Source: Aphidius gifuensis
Lineage: Eukaryota; Arthropoda; Insecta; Hymenoptera; Braconidae
Assembly (NCBI RefSeq): GCF_014905175.1
Contig: NC_057793.1
Coordinates: 682,001 to 746,000 of the forward strand
Length of the DNA stretch: 64,000 nucleotides
Reading direction: 5' to 3'
The stretch's first letter is position 1, and each line of letters opens with the position of its first letter. Under the pieces are notes generated by a model. The model was given only the letters and a program-made list of their open reading frames with translations. It had not been told where the DNA came from and did no database searches. The position numbers were made by a program, and so were the translations under genes. Shown in pieces: positions 38,919 through 50,958 of this stretch.

Positions 38919-40906
38919 AATGTGCTCGTTGTATATAAAGAAAAAGATACCATTTCATATTATCAAGCATATATACATCCAGCCACTACAAAATTAAGAA
39001 AAAAAAAAAAAACAAAAATATCCTTTAGTTTAGAACATGCACGTGTCCAAGCACAAAATTTTACAGCAAGAATCTGTGCATTCGACTGTCGTGTGTATAA
39101 AAAAAATTAAAAAAAATATATTGTGTATATATATATAAAAGTATTCACTTTACAAAAGGGCATGAGAAGTGGCCAAAGGGGTGAATAAGAGGTGCCTATA
39201 AATATTGGTTTATTTATGGACACAACAAAGTCTCGAGTGGCACGAGGATAAATTCAGTAAAATGCCCATTTAATTAACACCTTATTTATTGAGATGTCGA
39301 GTTTACCTTTTTTATTTTATTCTTCACGGATATATTCGTGATGTTATAAAAAATATATTCAACATGTTGACTCTCGTTCAGAGACAAACTTGTATCTGTG
39401 CGTGGGTGGGATGCCTCTTTCAAATGGAGCAATTCTTCTCTTTTTTTTTTTCTCATTTTTTTTACCTGAAAAAATATTATATTTTATATTAAATCAATTC
39501 TCAAGGTTTTTTTGAATAACCTCAACAAAGTATATAATAAAATTTAATGACTTTTTATATAAAAGATTAGTGCTTCCTGCCAAAATTCATCTAAAGTTTT
39601 TTTTTGTTTTTTTTTTTATATATCCTTTAAAAAATAAAAATAAATTTTTTAAAAATCATCATCATTATCATTTATAGTTTGGTTTTATTATCGTTATTTA
39701 TTTTTATTTTTTATCCTGGGGGTTTTATTGTTTCTTGAGACTGCAATGATTGATAAATGTGTAGAAATATGTTGAGTGTTTTCCATGGTCGGTTGCGACT
39801 TGACTCTCTCAGGTGCTAAGCTCTGAAAATTTCAGCTGCCGGCAATCGAGCCCCAGTTTAAAATTTAAAAAACAACGAAATAACGAAGCAATATATATGT
39901 GGATGTCGGAATGAGACACTTGGATATATATACTTAAGAGAATCTATGAACTACCGGGTGAAAGAAAAACCGGGAATCTTTTACACCTGCGCGCTTTTTT
40001 AAAAAATAAAATTAAACACTGACAGCACGTGCGCCACCCCTTATTCCAACCCCTTTTTGTGAAACAATATTTATAATTTATATTTTTATATAATAATGAT
40101 GATAATGTGGAACAGAGGAAGAAGAACATTGCCAATTCCGGTCATGGAGACTCGTTGAATATGCATTCACATTTTAGTTAACTTAGTCAAGAGTTTGTTC
40201 AGGAAATTGGTCGTGGAAACGGTACCATAAAAAATCATTTTAACCGCGAATAATTTAAATGTAAATTTCATTTTTTTATTTATGTAAAATGTGGCTTGAC
40301 TTTTTTATAGCAACTTTGCCTTGAGGATATTTTATTATTTTTAATACAAATATTTTTTTAAAAAAGTGTGAAAGTTAAAATATAAAAAAAAAAAAGGTTC
40401 ACTCTTGTTTTTTTATTATAAATGTATATTGAAAAAGAAAAATAAAACTTTGAAATTATAAATTTATTAGTTGTTGTTAATTACTTAATTTTATTTTTTT
40501 TTTAAATCAAATTTTTCATTTACAATTTACTATTTAAATTAATAAGAGAAAAAAATTTTTTTTTTCAAAATTTATTTATTTTATTTTACTCTATATAATT
40601 ATCAACAAAACAAACTACATATATTTATAAATAAAAATTTCTCATCACCTATATAATTGAAGCTAAAAAAAAAAAAAAATTGGTTAAACATCATCGTAAA
40701 ATATTCATCGTAATTTGTTAATTTAAATTTCCGACTTCTGAAAACTTAAGGGTGTCAATGTGTAGTCAAACCCAATTGCCAAAAATTCATGTAAAAAAAA
40801 AAAAATTAAGAGAGAAAGAAAGAGCTAATGTAGCTGAAGAAAAAAAAAAATAAAATATATGATGGGCACGTATATTGAAGAGTCCACAAAACGTCTCATG
40901 TGATTA

Positions 40907-40959
40907 CACCTGCGCAGCTGCGAGAACGTTGAGCAGGTGAATCTTCTTCAACTCACCTG
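40907..40959. promoter_or_regulatory. Cluster of four E-boxes
   Basis: CACCTG (40907), CAGCTG (40915), CAGGTG (40934) and CACCTG (40954) occur within 53 bases. CAGGTG/CACCTG is bound by Snail, ZEB and Daughterless-type bHLH dimers. The patch is G+C-rich relative to its flanks. Target gene unknown. Confidence 0.35.
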
Positions 40960-43086
40960 ATCCAAGTTGCAGACACACAATCTCATGGTGTATTTTCAAC
41001 GTTCCACACATAACAACACACTGCGTTCGTTTAGTTATATAGCATCAACCTTTCTCTATACACACTCCAAACACGACGACCGATCGAACAACTCCCAACA
41101 GAGAAAAGTGTCTCTCACAAATAAAATGCATATATCTACACAGCCAAGTGCATTAGCCTGTGTACGCGCAGAAGCAGGTGATATCGATCTTTAAAATCCA
41201 ACATTTCGATACACACATATATCCAATTCAAATATAATAACAACAATCATTATTTTAACATTACACACATCATCATTTTGATTTCTTTTTTTTCATTTTA
41301 TTTATTTTTTTTACAATATATTTATAGACAAATAAAAAATTTTAATCGATCGAATTGTATATTATTTAGCTACATGTTTATTAAAAAAATAAAAATTAAA
41401 TTACAAATGAAAACGAGTTCATATATATTGGCTCTGGTTTGGTGCCTATAGCAGAGCAATCATTGTAATTATAGAGTCGGCGTGCGTCCCATTAGATTCT
41501 AGAAATAAAATCCATAAGATCGAAAAGCCATTTACTTCTTGTCCTCCTCTTTTTATTTATTCTTTTATTTTTCATAAATTTCTTTTTTTATTAAACAATA
41601 TATGACTTTTAAATTTTTTAGAAATATATCATCATCATCAGCCACCAACTATCTAGAATCTTGTGAATTTTTTATTTTATTTTTTCATCACTTCATTATT
41701 TTGAGTGGAAAATAAAATGCATATAATCAAGATAGCAAATTTTTTAAATATTCATTTTTTTTTATAATTAGTTCGAGTGAATATTGTTGAGGATGCAAGT
41801 TGACCTTGTCCATGAACTTGACAATATTTCTAGATGAAAAAAAAAATTGACAAAATTTTAATTGACAAAGTTTAACACTTGCAAAATATATATTTTTAAT
41901 TAATTTAATTTATCAAATTTATTTTACTTAATTATCATGATTATTATATTGTTTAAATAAATAAATTCAAGTGTGAATTTTAAAGCGGAAGCTACTGGTA
42001 AATTGTCGAGGTTTTATTGTACAAAATAACAAGTACAAGCGTGGGCAGAGGAAGAAGAAAATCTCTGGACAAGTTGTTGTTGTTGTTATTTTTGTATAAA
42101 AAAGTATTTTCCATGATGCAGGAAGAACGTCAAGTTAACATACACCTGTATTTTTAAAATATAAAAATAAAAATATGTGGGTACTGCAGGTAGAATTGTG
42201 AACACACTTGCGGATAAAAATAATTTTAATATATGTATATACACGCCCAACACACGTCTACGCTAATCTAATTTACTTCGGACCAGATAAAGGGCTCATA
42301 TACCGTAACGTTTTATTTATTTTTATTTTTATTTTTTCTAACTGCATATATGCAATCGCACGTGTGTGTTATGGGAATTTGAGACGTAGTGCAACTATAC
42401 AAAGAGAATCTCGAAATGCCTTGAGACATTTAAGACAATCTAAGTAAAATATTTTAAGAATGATTTAATCTTTTATTATAAAAATTGTTTTATTTATTTT
42501 ATTTTATAAAAAATAAACAATAAATAAAATTAATTTTTATTTTTTAAATTTTTAATGCTTGGATTTATTTTTATTTTTATTTTAAATATATTATAATTAA
42601 ATAGAGAATTAAAAAAAGAATTATTTAAACAAAAAAAAAAATTTAAACATGTGTATTAATTAATAATAAATGAGTTTGCAAATTTGATCAATTATTGCAA
42701 TATATTTTTTATCGGAAAATCTGTTCATGTATCGATGGAATTATATTGCTGCAATTATTATTTATAGATATTATTATTTTTTATAAAATAATATCTGCAA
42801 TGTCATGGTGACAGTATTAGCAGTTGTTTAAACTGGTACTGGGTTTTTGTTTGTTTAAAAAAAAAATAGTAGCAGGTTAATTATGACGAACTTGGTATTT
42901 TTTTAAATAAAATTTTTCATTGATAATAAATTTACAAATGAAAAGTTATTATTTGATGTCGTTTAAAATACAAGACATGGAAAAATTGTTTGTAAAATGA
43001 AAAGATAGATGATTTGGTGATAGGATAAAATGTTAAGTAATAATTAATAAATGTTATTATGAAATTGAGGTAAGTATTTTGAATAC

Positions 43087-44463
43087 CAGGTGTGTTGGGC
43101 TGATTAGAAAAATACCTGGACGTGAGTGAGTCGTCTCTGGTGACAGGTGAAATAAAATTGTAATTTAAAAACTAAATGACTCTCTAAAAACATAGCAGCT
43201 AATTTGTATAAATAGTATAATTTAATTTCAGATATTTTTATAATTTTATTTTGTACATTTGCTTGAATAAAATTTACTTTTTTGAAAATTAAATTTACAC
43301 AAAATATATTATTTTTAATATTTTATTTACTGAATAATTATTTTTAGCTCATCAAATTTACTGATTACCAAATACTAGCAATATGTATTATTAATAAAAT
43401 AAGTACTTTAAATTATTATTTAAAAAAAAAATACTTGTTTTACCTTGATAAGTAAACGGCAATATCAAAAAAAAATTAATAAATAAAATAAAAAGGGAGC
43501 TGTTGACATCAAAGACAGGTGTATCTTGGCACGTGCGTTTTCAACCTCATCATTTTTATTTTCTTGCACCTGAACTCATTATTAATACCAAAGTCAAAAT
43601 ATAAAATTGAAAAATACATCAAACATTTATCAACCATGTCTTAAAAATTAAAAAAATAACATCATTTTTCATTAGAATAAAATTGAAAAATATCAAACAA
43701 AATCTTACCTCTTATTTTTATCAATAAATTTAATTTTATTTCGAAATATCATTAGAGTATAATCATATATTGCAATTTGTAAAAAAAATCCTCAAAACAT
43801 CTGCTAATAATACTGAAAATCTGTATTTCAAATTGTGACTTGTTGCATTATATAATTTTGATCTAATTTTCGTTATCGCAATACCATTTTATTTATTTTT
43901 TTGATTTTTTCATTTCGTTTAAAAAAAAACCACGTATTGCCTGGTGCAGGACTCGCGTGCTCCAGTCACTTGGGCAGGTGTTTTTATCATGTGAGTGTTT
44001 CTATCCACATATACATATCAAAAAAAAAAAAATAAAAAAATACCTGGTGTATTTCCAATCGAGCATTTTGGGTAACATAAAATTCTCCAGCTAAAAATTC
44101 ACCACCTTGCCTCCTTCCTTCAGCTCCAACCGCAGGTTAATAAAAAAAAAATTAAAAAACCAACTATTAAATAAAAATAAATACTCAAAAGTCAAAGCTA
44201 AATGATTCAATTAATTGCTCAAAGGTCACATCAGGTGACATACCTTAATAATAAATATCCCCGCAGAGAATAAAAGTATCAATTTTTTTTTTAATAATTA
44301 AAATGATGTTTTTATTGTTTATATTTTTTAAATATATATATTTTACATGATAAATATTTGCTGAAAGAAATACATCAGCAAGTCAAGATCCTTTTGGATT
44401 TTTATTATTTTTTTTCTGTCGACTTTAACGATTATTGCGCAGTAAATATCCAAGATCCACCTG
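43087..44463. promoter_or_regulatory. Extended CAGGTG/CACCTG E-box cluster
   Basis: CAGGTG or CACCTG occurs at 43087, 43144, 43516, 43567, 43975, 44232 and 44458, plus CACGTG at 43530. A word with four G/C bases should be rare in this composition, so seven in 1.4 kb is notable. Candidate control region; target inferred only by position. Confidence 0.3.
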
Positions 44464-47400
44464 TGCATATATCCTCCTGCATATATTCTAACTGTTTTGG
44501 TTAAAACGTTACAGAACGCCCCATTGTCTTACAAAAGCCATAAACGTATTTGTTGAATAAATTTCACTCAACAAGAAAACAAAAAAAAAAAAAAAGATTC
44601 CCCCCTTTTTTTTTTTGATTTATTTATATTTTTTCTTTATCACTGAGTTTTATAAATGTCGATTGTGATTTTTGCTTTTTATATAGAAAACAAATTTACT
44701 CATGTCCAATGTAAGAATAATCATTGGACCTTATTTAATAGATTGGAGATTTAAAATCAATGCCCATATAAAGATAAGTAAATCCTTATTTGAAGGGTAA
44801 TTTTATAAATTTTATACCCTTCGTAAATTTATAAAAATACAGCCAATTTTTCATGACAATTTTCCAGCCATCAAGCACACTTTGGATCAATGAATTTTCA
44901 ACTTGTTTTTATTTTTTTTTTTTTTCATTTCGATTAGACTGGACACTTTTTCATCACTGGACATTCAAGTATTTTTTTTTACATCAGTAGTTTTTATTTT
45001 TATCAAAAAAGTTTTGAAATAAATTTATCAATCATTTACAAAATTACGAAAATCAATTTTTGATGTTTTAAAATGATTGATTATTTATCACACGTGCAAA
45101 GAGTAAATTTGTACAAAAACGGAAGAAATTTAAGATATAAATCTTTGATGAATAATCGATAATCAGTTTTACACAAGACAAAATGTTGTATAATATTAAG
45201 AAGTGAATAAATAAGGGTGATTGGATATATTGCACGTAATTTAGTAGTAGAGAGAAAACTAGTGTTACTTAGAGTTGTAAATTCTTCAAGAAGGGTGGTA
45301 TAAGTTGGATAGAATATGTGTCTACCCTTGTGCTAGTTCCTGGTAATGTCGTGCTGGACAAATGTCCGGATACCAGAAGTGGAAGTAATGTATCTTGCTT
45401 GATACTTCATGAGGAAAAAGCCAACAAACAACTAGCCACCACTGGTCTTCATCAATATATCCATGTGAAGGGTGAAAATACTACTCAGTAAATTTATTTT
45501 TATTCAGCAATTGGCTCATTTAAATTTATATATATTATAATCAAAACACAGCATGAATTGAGGCACTTGGTTTACGCACCAGTCATGAAATAAAATTATT
45601 AAATATTTTTTAAATTTCATCAGCTAAAAAAAAGTATACATTTTTTACTTCTTGAATTAATACTGAAAAAATAATATAAAAAATTTATAAGCAAAATGAT
45701 TTTTCTCCATGGGTGGCACGGTTAGCAGCCTATATATTTTTTATTTTTTTTGACTGCTTGTTGTTTCACACCAGGGGTCTATACATTTGACTTCTCGTCG
45801 ATGTAATTTCAATATGCAACAAAATACATTTGAAGCTTTTTTCTATAAATAATCATAATTTTTTTTTTTATTTTTTTTTTTGGATACCTTTTGTTTCCCT
45901 AGAAATGTGTTGATTTTGATTAGAGATTGATGACTCGAAAGTTAAATGTAAAAGATAATAAAAAAAAAAAAAAAAAAAAAATGTAAATTAAGAGGGAAAC
46001 AAATGATGTACGAATGAAGTTGGCTCGTTAAAGTTTTTTCAAAGAAATAAAATCAACGAATCATTTCTCTTTGGTTAAAGTTTTTATATTGCCGAGGATA
46101 ATTATCCATAAAACATGCAATGTTACGGTAGTCAATCTGAGCTTGTCTCTATATAACAAAACTCATGTGAACATACACAAGTCATTCATGTGTTTCACAT
46201 AAACTTACAAACAAATGCATGATAATTATTCAAAAGTATTTCATATATCTTATTAACTTATCAACTATAAAATAACATGCAAAATTTTACAAAATTATTA
46301 CACAATTTAAAGTTTTAAATAAACTTTTAAAACACTAAAATTTTGAGTATTAAAAAAATTTTTTTCAAACAATTTTACACATTTAAATATCACCTCATAA
46401 TTTTCCAATTTTTTTGCAATAAAAATTCAACAAAAATTACATTTTAAATAATTTAAACTTCAAATTAAATTAAAATATTATAAGGAATTTTTTTTTTTAA
46501 TTGAAAAATATTTTAAACAATTTTTCAACAATTGAATTTATTATTAATTTTTATTTTTTTCTAATAATGAATTTTATCAATTAAATAGTGGATTGAAATT
46601 TTTTTTTTACGGGTAGAAATTTTATATAAAAGTGAATTAAAAATAATTATAAAAATACAAAATAAAGTGTGCTTTGTATATCTTTGGGCATGTGTTATAT
46701 TAATAGCAAGACCAACAGAGTTGAATGAGTATAGATTCAGTCCAGTCATTTTTTTCTCATCAATCTTATTCGATTATTTCATGATGGGCGAAAAAAAGGC
46801 ATGGCAAAACGAAACAAAGACCATGGTGATGAATGTTAAAAAATATAAAACTGCATATACCAATGGAAAATAACAAAAAAACCAATTATATGATTGCTGT
46901 TGTTGTAAATGATTATTTAATGGTGATTTAATATTCATTAAATAACATTTTTTTTTTCCATTTATAAATGAAAAATGTATTTCTCTTTTTAAATTTTAAT
47001 AATTTATTTGATTATTATTTTAAATTGCATTCAGGTCAGTTAACTTATTTCCAAAATTAAATTCCCAATCGTAAAAATAAAACTCGAAAAATATGCAACA
47101 CTAACAGAAGAGTCAAATTTTATTTGTCATTAATTTATTTATAAATAATTACAAGCAAAAAATAAACAAAATCTTTTAGCAAATTAAAAAATTCTATAAA
47201 GAAAAATTGTCCAGTTGTTTAATCCAGCAGGGAGAGAAAAATTAGAGTAATAAATTTTTCCAATGCACAGTGTATTTCTTCATGTACAACTTGAAAATTT
47301 AAATTTAAAAAAAAACCACAATAAAATCAACTACAAGTATGAGAATAATTTGAAGGTCAAAATATTTCTTATTTAAATTTGTTGAGTAGTAGGCGTTGCA

Positions 47401-48159
47401 TGTCAAAATTCGACTGGCATTAATGTCTTTTTTTTTTTTATTATTATTTTTACGTTTGCAACTCAATAAACAATATTTACCAAAGGGTTTTACAGGTGCT
47501 CATTGGAGTTCATCATGCCAACTACATATATTGTGACGCCCATATTTTTATTTATTTATTTTTTTATTTTTTTTCTGTTGTTCTTCATCTTGGAGCGTTG
47601 ATGTTGTTCTTTGTTGGATGCGAGTATATGGTATTTTGTTGATGGTATATACATAAATGTCTTGTGCACCTAGAAAGCATGTCATAATCATCATCGTGTA
47701 TACTGAATGTTGTGGAACTTGAAGACTAGAGAATGAATAAAGACTGTGAAGTAGATATGGTGAGTTGGGCGTTGACGGGAGGTGGACCATTGCAAACACT
47801 CCCAAGTGCATCCTCGATTGAGTTGGATATAATTTATGTCATGATTTTATGTTAGTATAACTAGTGGGTGCTATACCACTTTTTCATCACCATTCAAACA
47901 CTTTCATACATGAAACACTATCATCTTCAAGTTTAAATGGTTTTTTAATTTTTTTTTTTACAAATTTTATGCACTTGGGTGATTTAAACATTTTTTTTTC
48001 TTTTATTCTTTTAAATTATTTGGCTTTTATTTTGTCCAGGTAAATTATTTTGTTAAAAAAAATATTTATTTTATTATAAAGTCGTTAATTAATATTTTAA
48101 AAATAATTTTTTGGCTAGTAGTAAAAAGCTGTTTTAGTCAGACCAATTTAATTGACAAT

Positions 48160-48362
48160 TTTGATAACAAAATTGTTATAGGCACCAATACGGGGAAATT
48201 TGGGGAAAATACGGGAACATTTACAGGTTTCGCACACAATGTAATCAGTCGGCAGTCCACGATGTGGCTGTTTACCGTAAGTTTCCCCGTAACCTGTGTA
48301 AATGTCTCCGTAAATTCCCTCGTATTCAGTGCCAATAGCGTTACCGATTTTTTTTTATCAAT
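48160..48362. mobile_element. MITE family with GGCAC...ACGGGG arms, copy 1
   Basis: The left arm TATAGGCACCAATACGGGG and the right arm ending TCGTATTCAGTGCCAATA are inverted repeats. They extend outwards through TTGATAACAAAATTGTTA and its imperfect inverse to 48362. The middle is rich in GTAA/TTAC and CCCCGTAA words. No ORF of note. Related sequences lie at 48860-48935 and 50792-50958. Confidence 0.6.
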
Positions 48363-48628
48363 CAGTTATATCAATTTTTTTTAAAAACTAGAAATTAATT
48401 ATATTATATATTAATCAGCTTCAACAACTTTGAGTATGAAAAACTTTGTATGTTAACATCATGATCAATAATCGAATTGTCATCATTTTTTGTGCGTTCA
48501 TTGTCATCACTATCTTCAAAGCCGACAGATCAACTGGTACAGCAAGAAATGCATTGATAGTAATATGATGTTCATTGGAGCTTTCTAATCCATATTTTAT
48601 CAAGCTGTTGAATCCAAAAAAAAAAATC

Positions 48629-48706
48629 TTTTACAGTTTTTTCAGATTTTTTTTATTTTTATTTTTATATTTATAAATATAAAAAAATCTGAAAAAACTG
48701 TGAAAA
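48629..48706. repeat. Near-perfect 21-bp inverted repeat (hairpin)
   Basis: ACAGTTTTTTCAGATTTTTTT on the left is matched by AAAAAAATCTGAAAAAACTGT on the right, with an A/T loop of about 30 bases. It lies between two copies of the GGCAC MITE. It could be a separate small MITE or the remnant of a nested insertion. Confidence 0.65.
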
Positions 48707-48859
48707 GCAAACTTTAATTTTGTTCTTATTTTTTTAAAAATAACTGTAAAGTAAACTTTTTAAAAAAAAGTTCAACTGTCTATAAGGTCGGGATAAATTT
48801 TTATACAATTTTGTTTCCAAAAACTACTGTCTTTTGTGTAAAAATTTATTTATTTATAA

Positions 48860-48935
48860 GCACCGATGACTGTATAAATGTCAACGTAAACTTTCCCATA
48901 TTCAGTGCCAATAACGTTACCGTTTTGATAAATAA
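48860..48935. mobile_element. Partial copy of the GGCAC...ACGGGG MITE (right arm only)
   Basis: TTCCCATATTCAGTGCCAAT followed by AACGTTACCGTTTTGATAA matches the right end of the element at 48160-48362 in the same orientation. The left half is missing. Confidence 0.55.
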
Positions 48936-49829
48936 TAAATTAAATTTAATCAAAATTAAATTGTCTGTAATATTTTATCTACTTGAAAATTTTCTTCACC
49001 AAATTAATCCTTAAAATTTAATTTAAAAAAAATATATTGAACAAAAAACAAAATTGCTATTTGTTACAATTTTGAATCATAAAAGCAAACTAAGTATATA
49101 GGCTTGTTATCCTCAATGACAAAGAAAATATATATATCTACTAATGCGTAAAGAAAAAAAAAAAAAAGAATAAAAATATATAAAATAGATTTTAAAATAA
49201 CCGATTTTTTGGTTGGCTTGAGTCGATCAACATTGGGGACCTCTTCCTGTTTGTCAACCAGTAGATTTTTACCACCTATATAATTTTCCACGTTCTTTTC
49301 ATTTTTTTTTTCTTTTTTCATTTTTATTTTTTACTATCCTATTACGTGAATAGCACTCAAACATCAGCCCTTCAACCTGGGAGTAATCTCTCCTTCTATT
49401 GTTCAACTTTTTTTAGTTTTTTTTTTTATTTTTTATTTAAAGGACAGTTTTATATTTTTTATTTTTCATCAATATATTATTTTTGTTATATTATTTCATT
49501 TTACTTTTACTTTTGTATTTTTATTTTTCTGCTCTCTTAAACATTTTTACTATTTTAAGAGCCACTTTACTCTCAACCTGATGATAGCTCGTTTGAGTGT
49601 TCAGGGGCACGAGTTGTCCATATTTTTTAAAACTTGAAAATCAAAATTTTTGTATATATATTTACCTCTTGAAATTGTCAATTGAATAAAGGTAACAAAA
49701 GTAAAAATTGTGTGTATTATTTGCCAATGAAGAATGACAATAAAAAGAACTCAGTTTGAATTCTGAATTTCGAATAGAAAAAAAAATATACAACTAGAGA
49801 ATAGACAAACATTATAAATTTATTTTAAA

Positions 49830-50185
49830 TTAGGTGACGCAAAATGGAAAAATTATATTGAATGTGTTTTGATATATTGGGGAAATAAATTAAAAACAAT
49901 TTGTGTAAGTGGATTTAATTTAATTTATATTTTAGTTGTCAACAAATGAATCATTCTCATTGACAATGTATGGTTGTTCTATCAACAATGAACTAATTAA
50001 GCAACGATAAATTGAATCCATCTGAATATGCAAAATGAGAAAATTAAATCGAATGGGTTTTAAAATATTTTTGAAATCAACTAAAAACGATTTGCACAAG
50101 TGGATTTAATTTAATTTATATTTTTGCTGTCAACAATTGAATTGTTTTCTTTCACAATGTATGGTTGTTTCATCAACAATCATAA
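49830..50185. repeat. 191-bp imperfect tandem duplication
   Basis: AAGTGGATTTAATTTAATTT occurs at 49907 and 50098. Both copies continue through TGTCAACAA, ACAATGTATGGTTGTT and CATCAACAAT, and are preceded by matching AAATGGAAAAATTA/AAATGAGAAAATTA words. No coding potential seen. Confidence 0.7.
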
Positions 50186-50373
50186 GTAGAAAAAATTCTA
50201 TCAGAAACCTATGTCATCTCTTGATGAAGTTTTCTTATTTGGAAATAATTTTTATCCAAATGTTATATAACGTCATTATGTAATTTGACAAACTTAAAAC
50301 AAGTTGATCTATCAGTATTGCTGATGTTAATGATCAATTACTTGATAATTAATCTGCCCAGGATAAAAAGCTG

Positions 50374-50462
50374 CCCAGGTAGAAAATAATGTCAATTTGA
50401 CGTCAACTACTAGACGTCAGAGACATCAACTGACGTCAAATTGGCATTAGTTTTTACCTGGG
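50374..50462. mobile_element. Short MITE, CCCAGGTAGAAA family, copy 2
   Basis: 89 bases from CCCAGGTAGAAAATAATGTC to its inverse ending TTTTTACCTGGG. The arms continue inward as AATTTGACGTCA and TGACGTCAAATT. It shares its ends with the copy at 25532. The TA duplication is degraded (TG on both sides). Confidence 0.65.
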
Positions 50463-50791
50463 TGTAAAAAAACTCAAAAACTTGACATAAGCCATTGTAA
50501 AAATCTAACAAATATAAATAAAAAATTTAGAAATTCTAACAATCAATTCGATATCATGCTAAAAGTTTTTGTTATTTTTTAAAATTAAACGAGTTATATT
50601 GGTTGTGGTGTATACATGTCGTGGTTGTAATTTAACTGTAAATAATATAAAAATATTTTTAATAATTGATCTTGTTTTTGTGTACTAGATGCAAGATCAC
50701 AATTAATTCTTAAAGAATTTTGGCATTTAAATAAATAAATTATATTTTTATAAATTGACAATATTATTAATACAAAAAATATTTATTTATA

Positions 50792-50958
50792 TACGGGGTA
50801 ATTTACGGAGACATTTACACAGGTTACGGGGAAACTTACGGTAAACATAGCCACAATCGTGTGTGTAGGACTGATTACATTGTGTGTGAAACCCGTAAAT
50901 TTCCTCCGTATTTCCCGTAAATTTTCCCGTGTCGGTGCCAATAACGATTTCGATAAAA
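50792..50958. mobile_element. MITE family with GGCAC...ACGGGG arms, copy 2
   Basis: Contains TTTACGGAGACATTTACACA, CCCGTAAATTTTCCCGTG and TCGGTGCCAATAACG, in inverse orientation to copy 1 over its centre (GTAACCTGTGTAAATGTCTC there, GAGACATTTACACAGGTTAC here). The left end lacks the GGCAC terminus and is probably truncated. Confidence 0.6.

Larger units (their letters stand above)
38919..48159. other. Gene-poor DNA rich in E-box words
   Basis: CAGGTG/CACCTG hexamers recur (for example 39810, 39984, 42143 and 47493) besides the two clusters listed separately. G+C-richer patches are at about 39780-39860, 40900-41200, 43900-44000, 45300-45470 and 47580-47810. No gene could be supported. Confidence 0.6.

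Noticed and set aside
47548..47811. Minus-strand 87-codon frame starting MHLGVFAMVHLPSTPNS
   Set aside because: No recognisable domain, signal or splice context, and it ends in a T-tract-encoded Lys/Asn run. Kept only as a G+C-richer patch.
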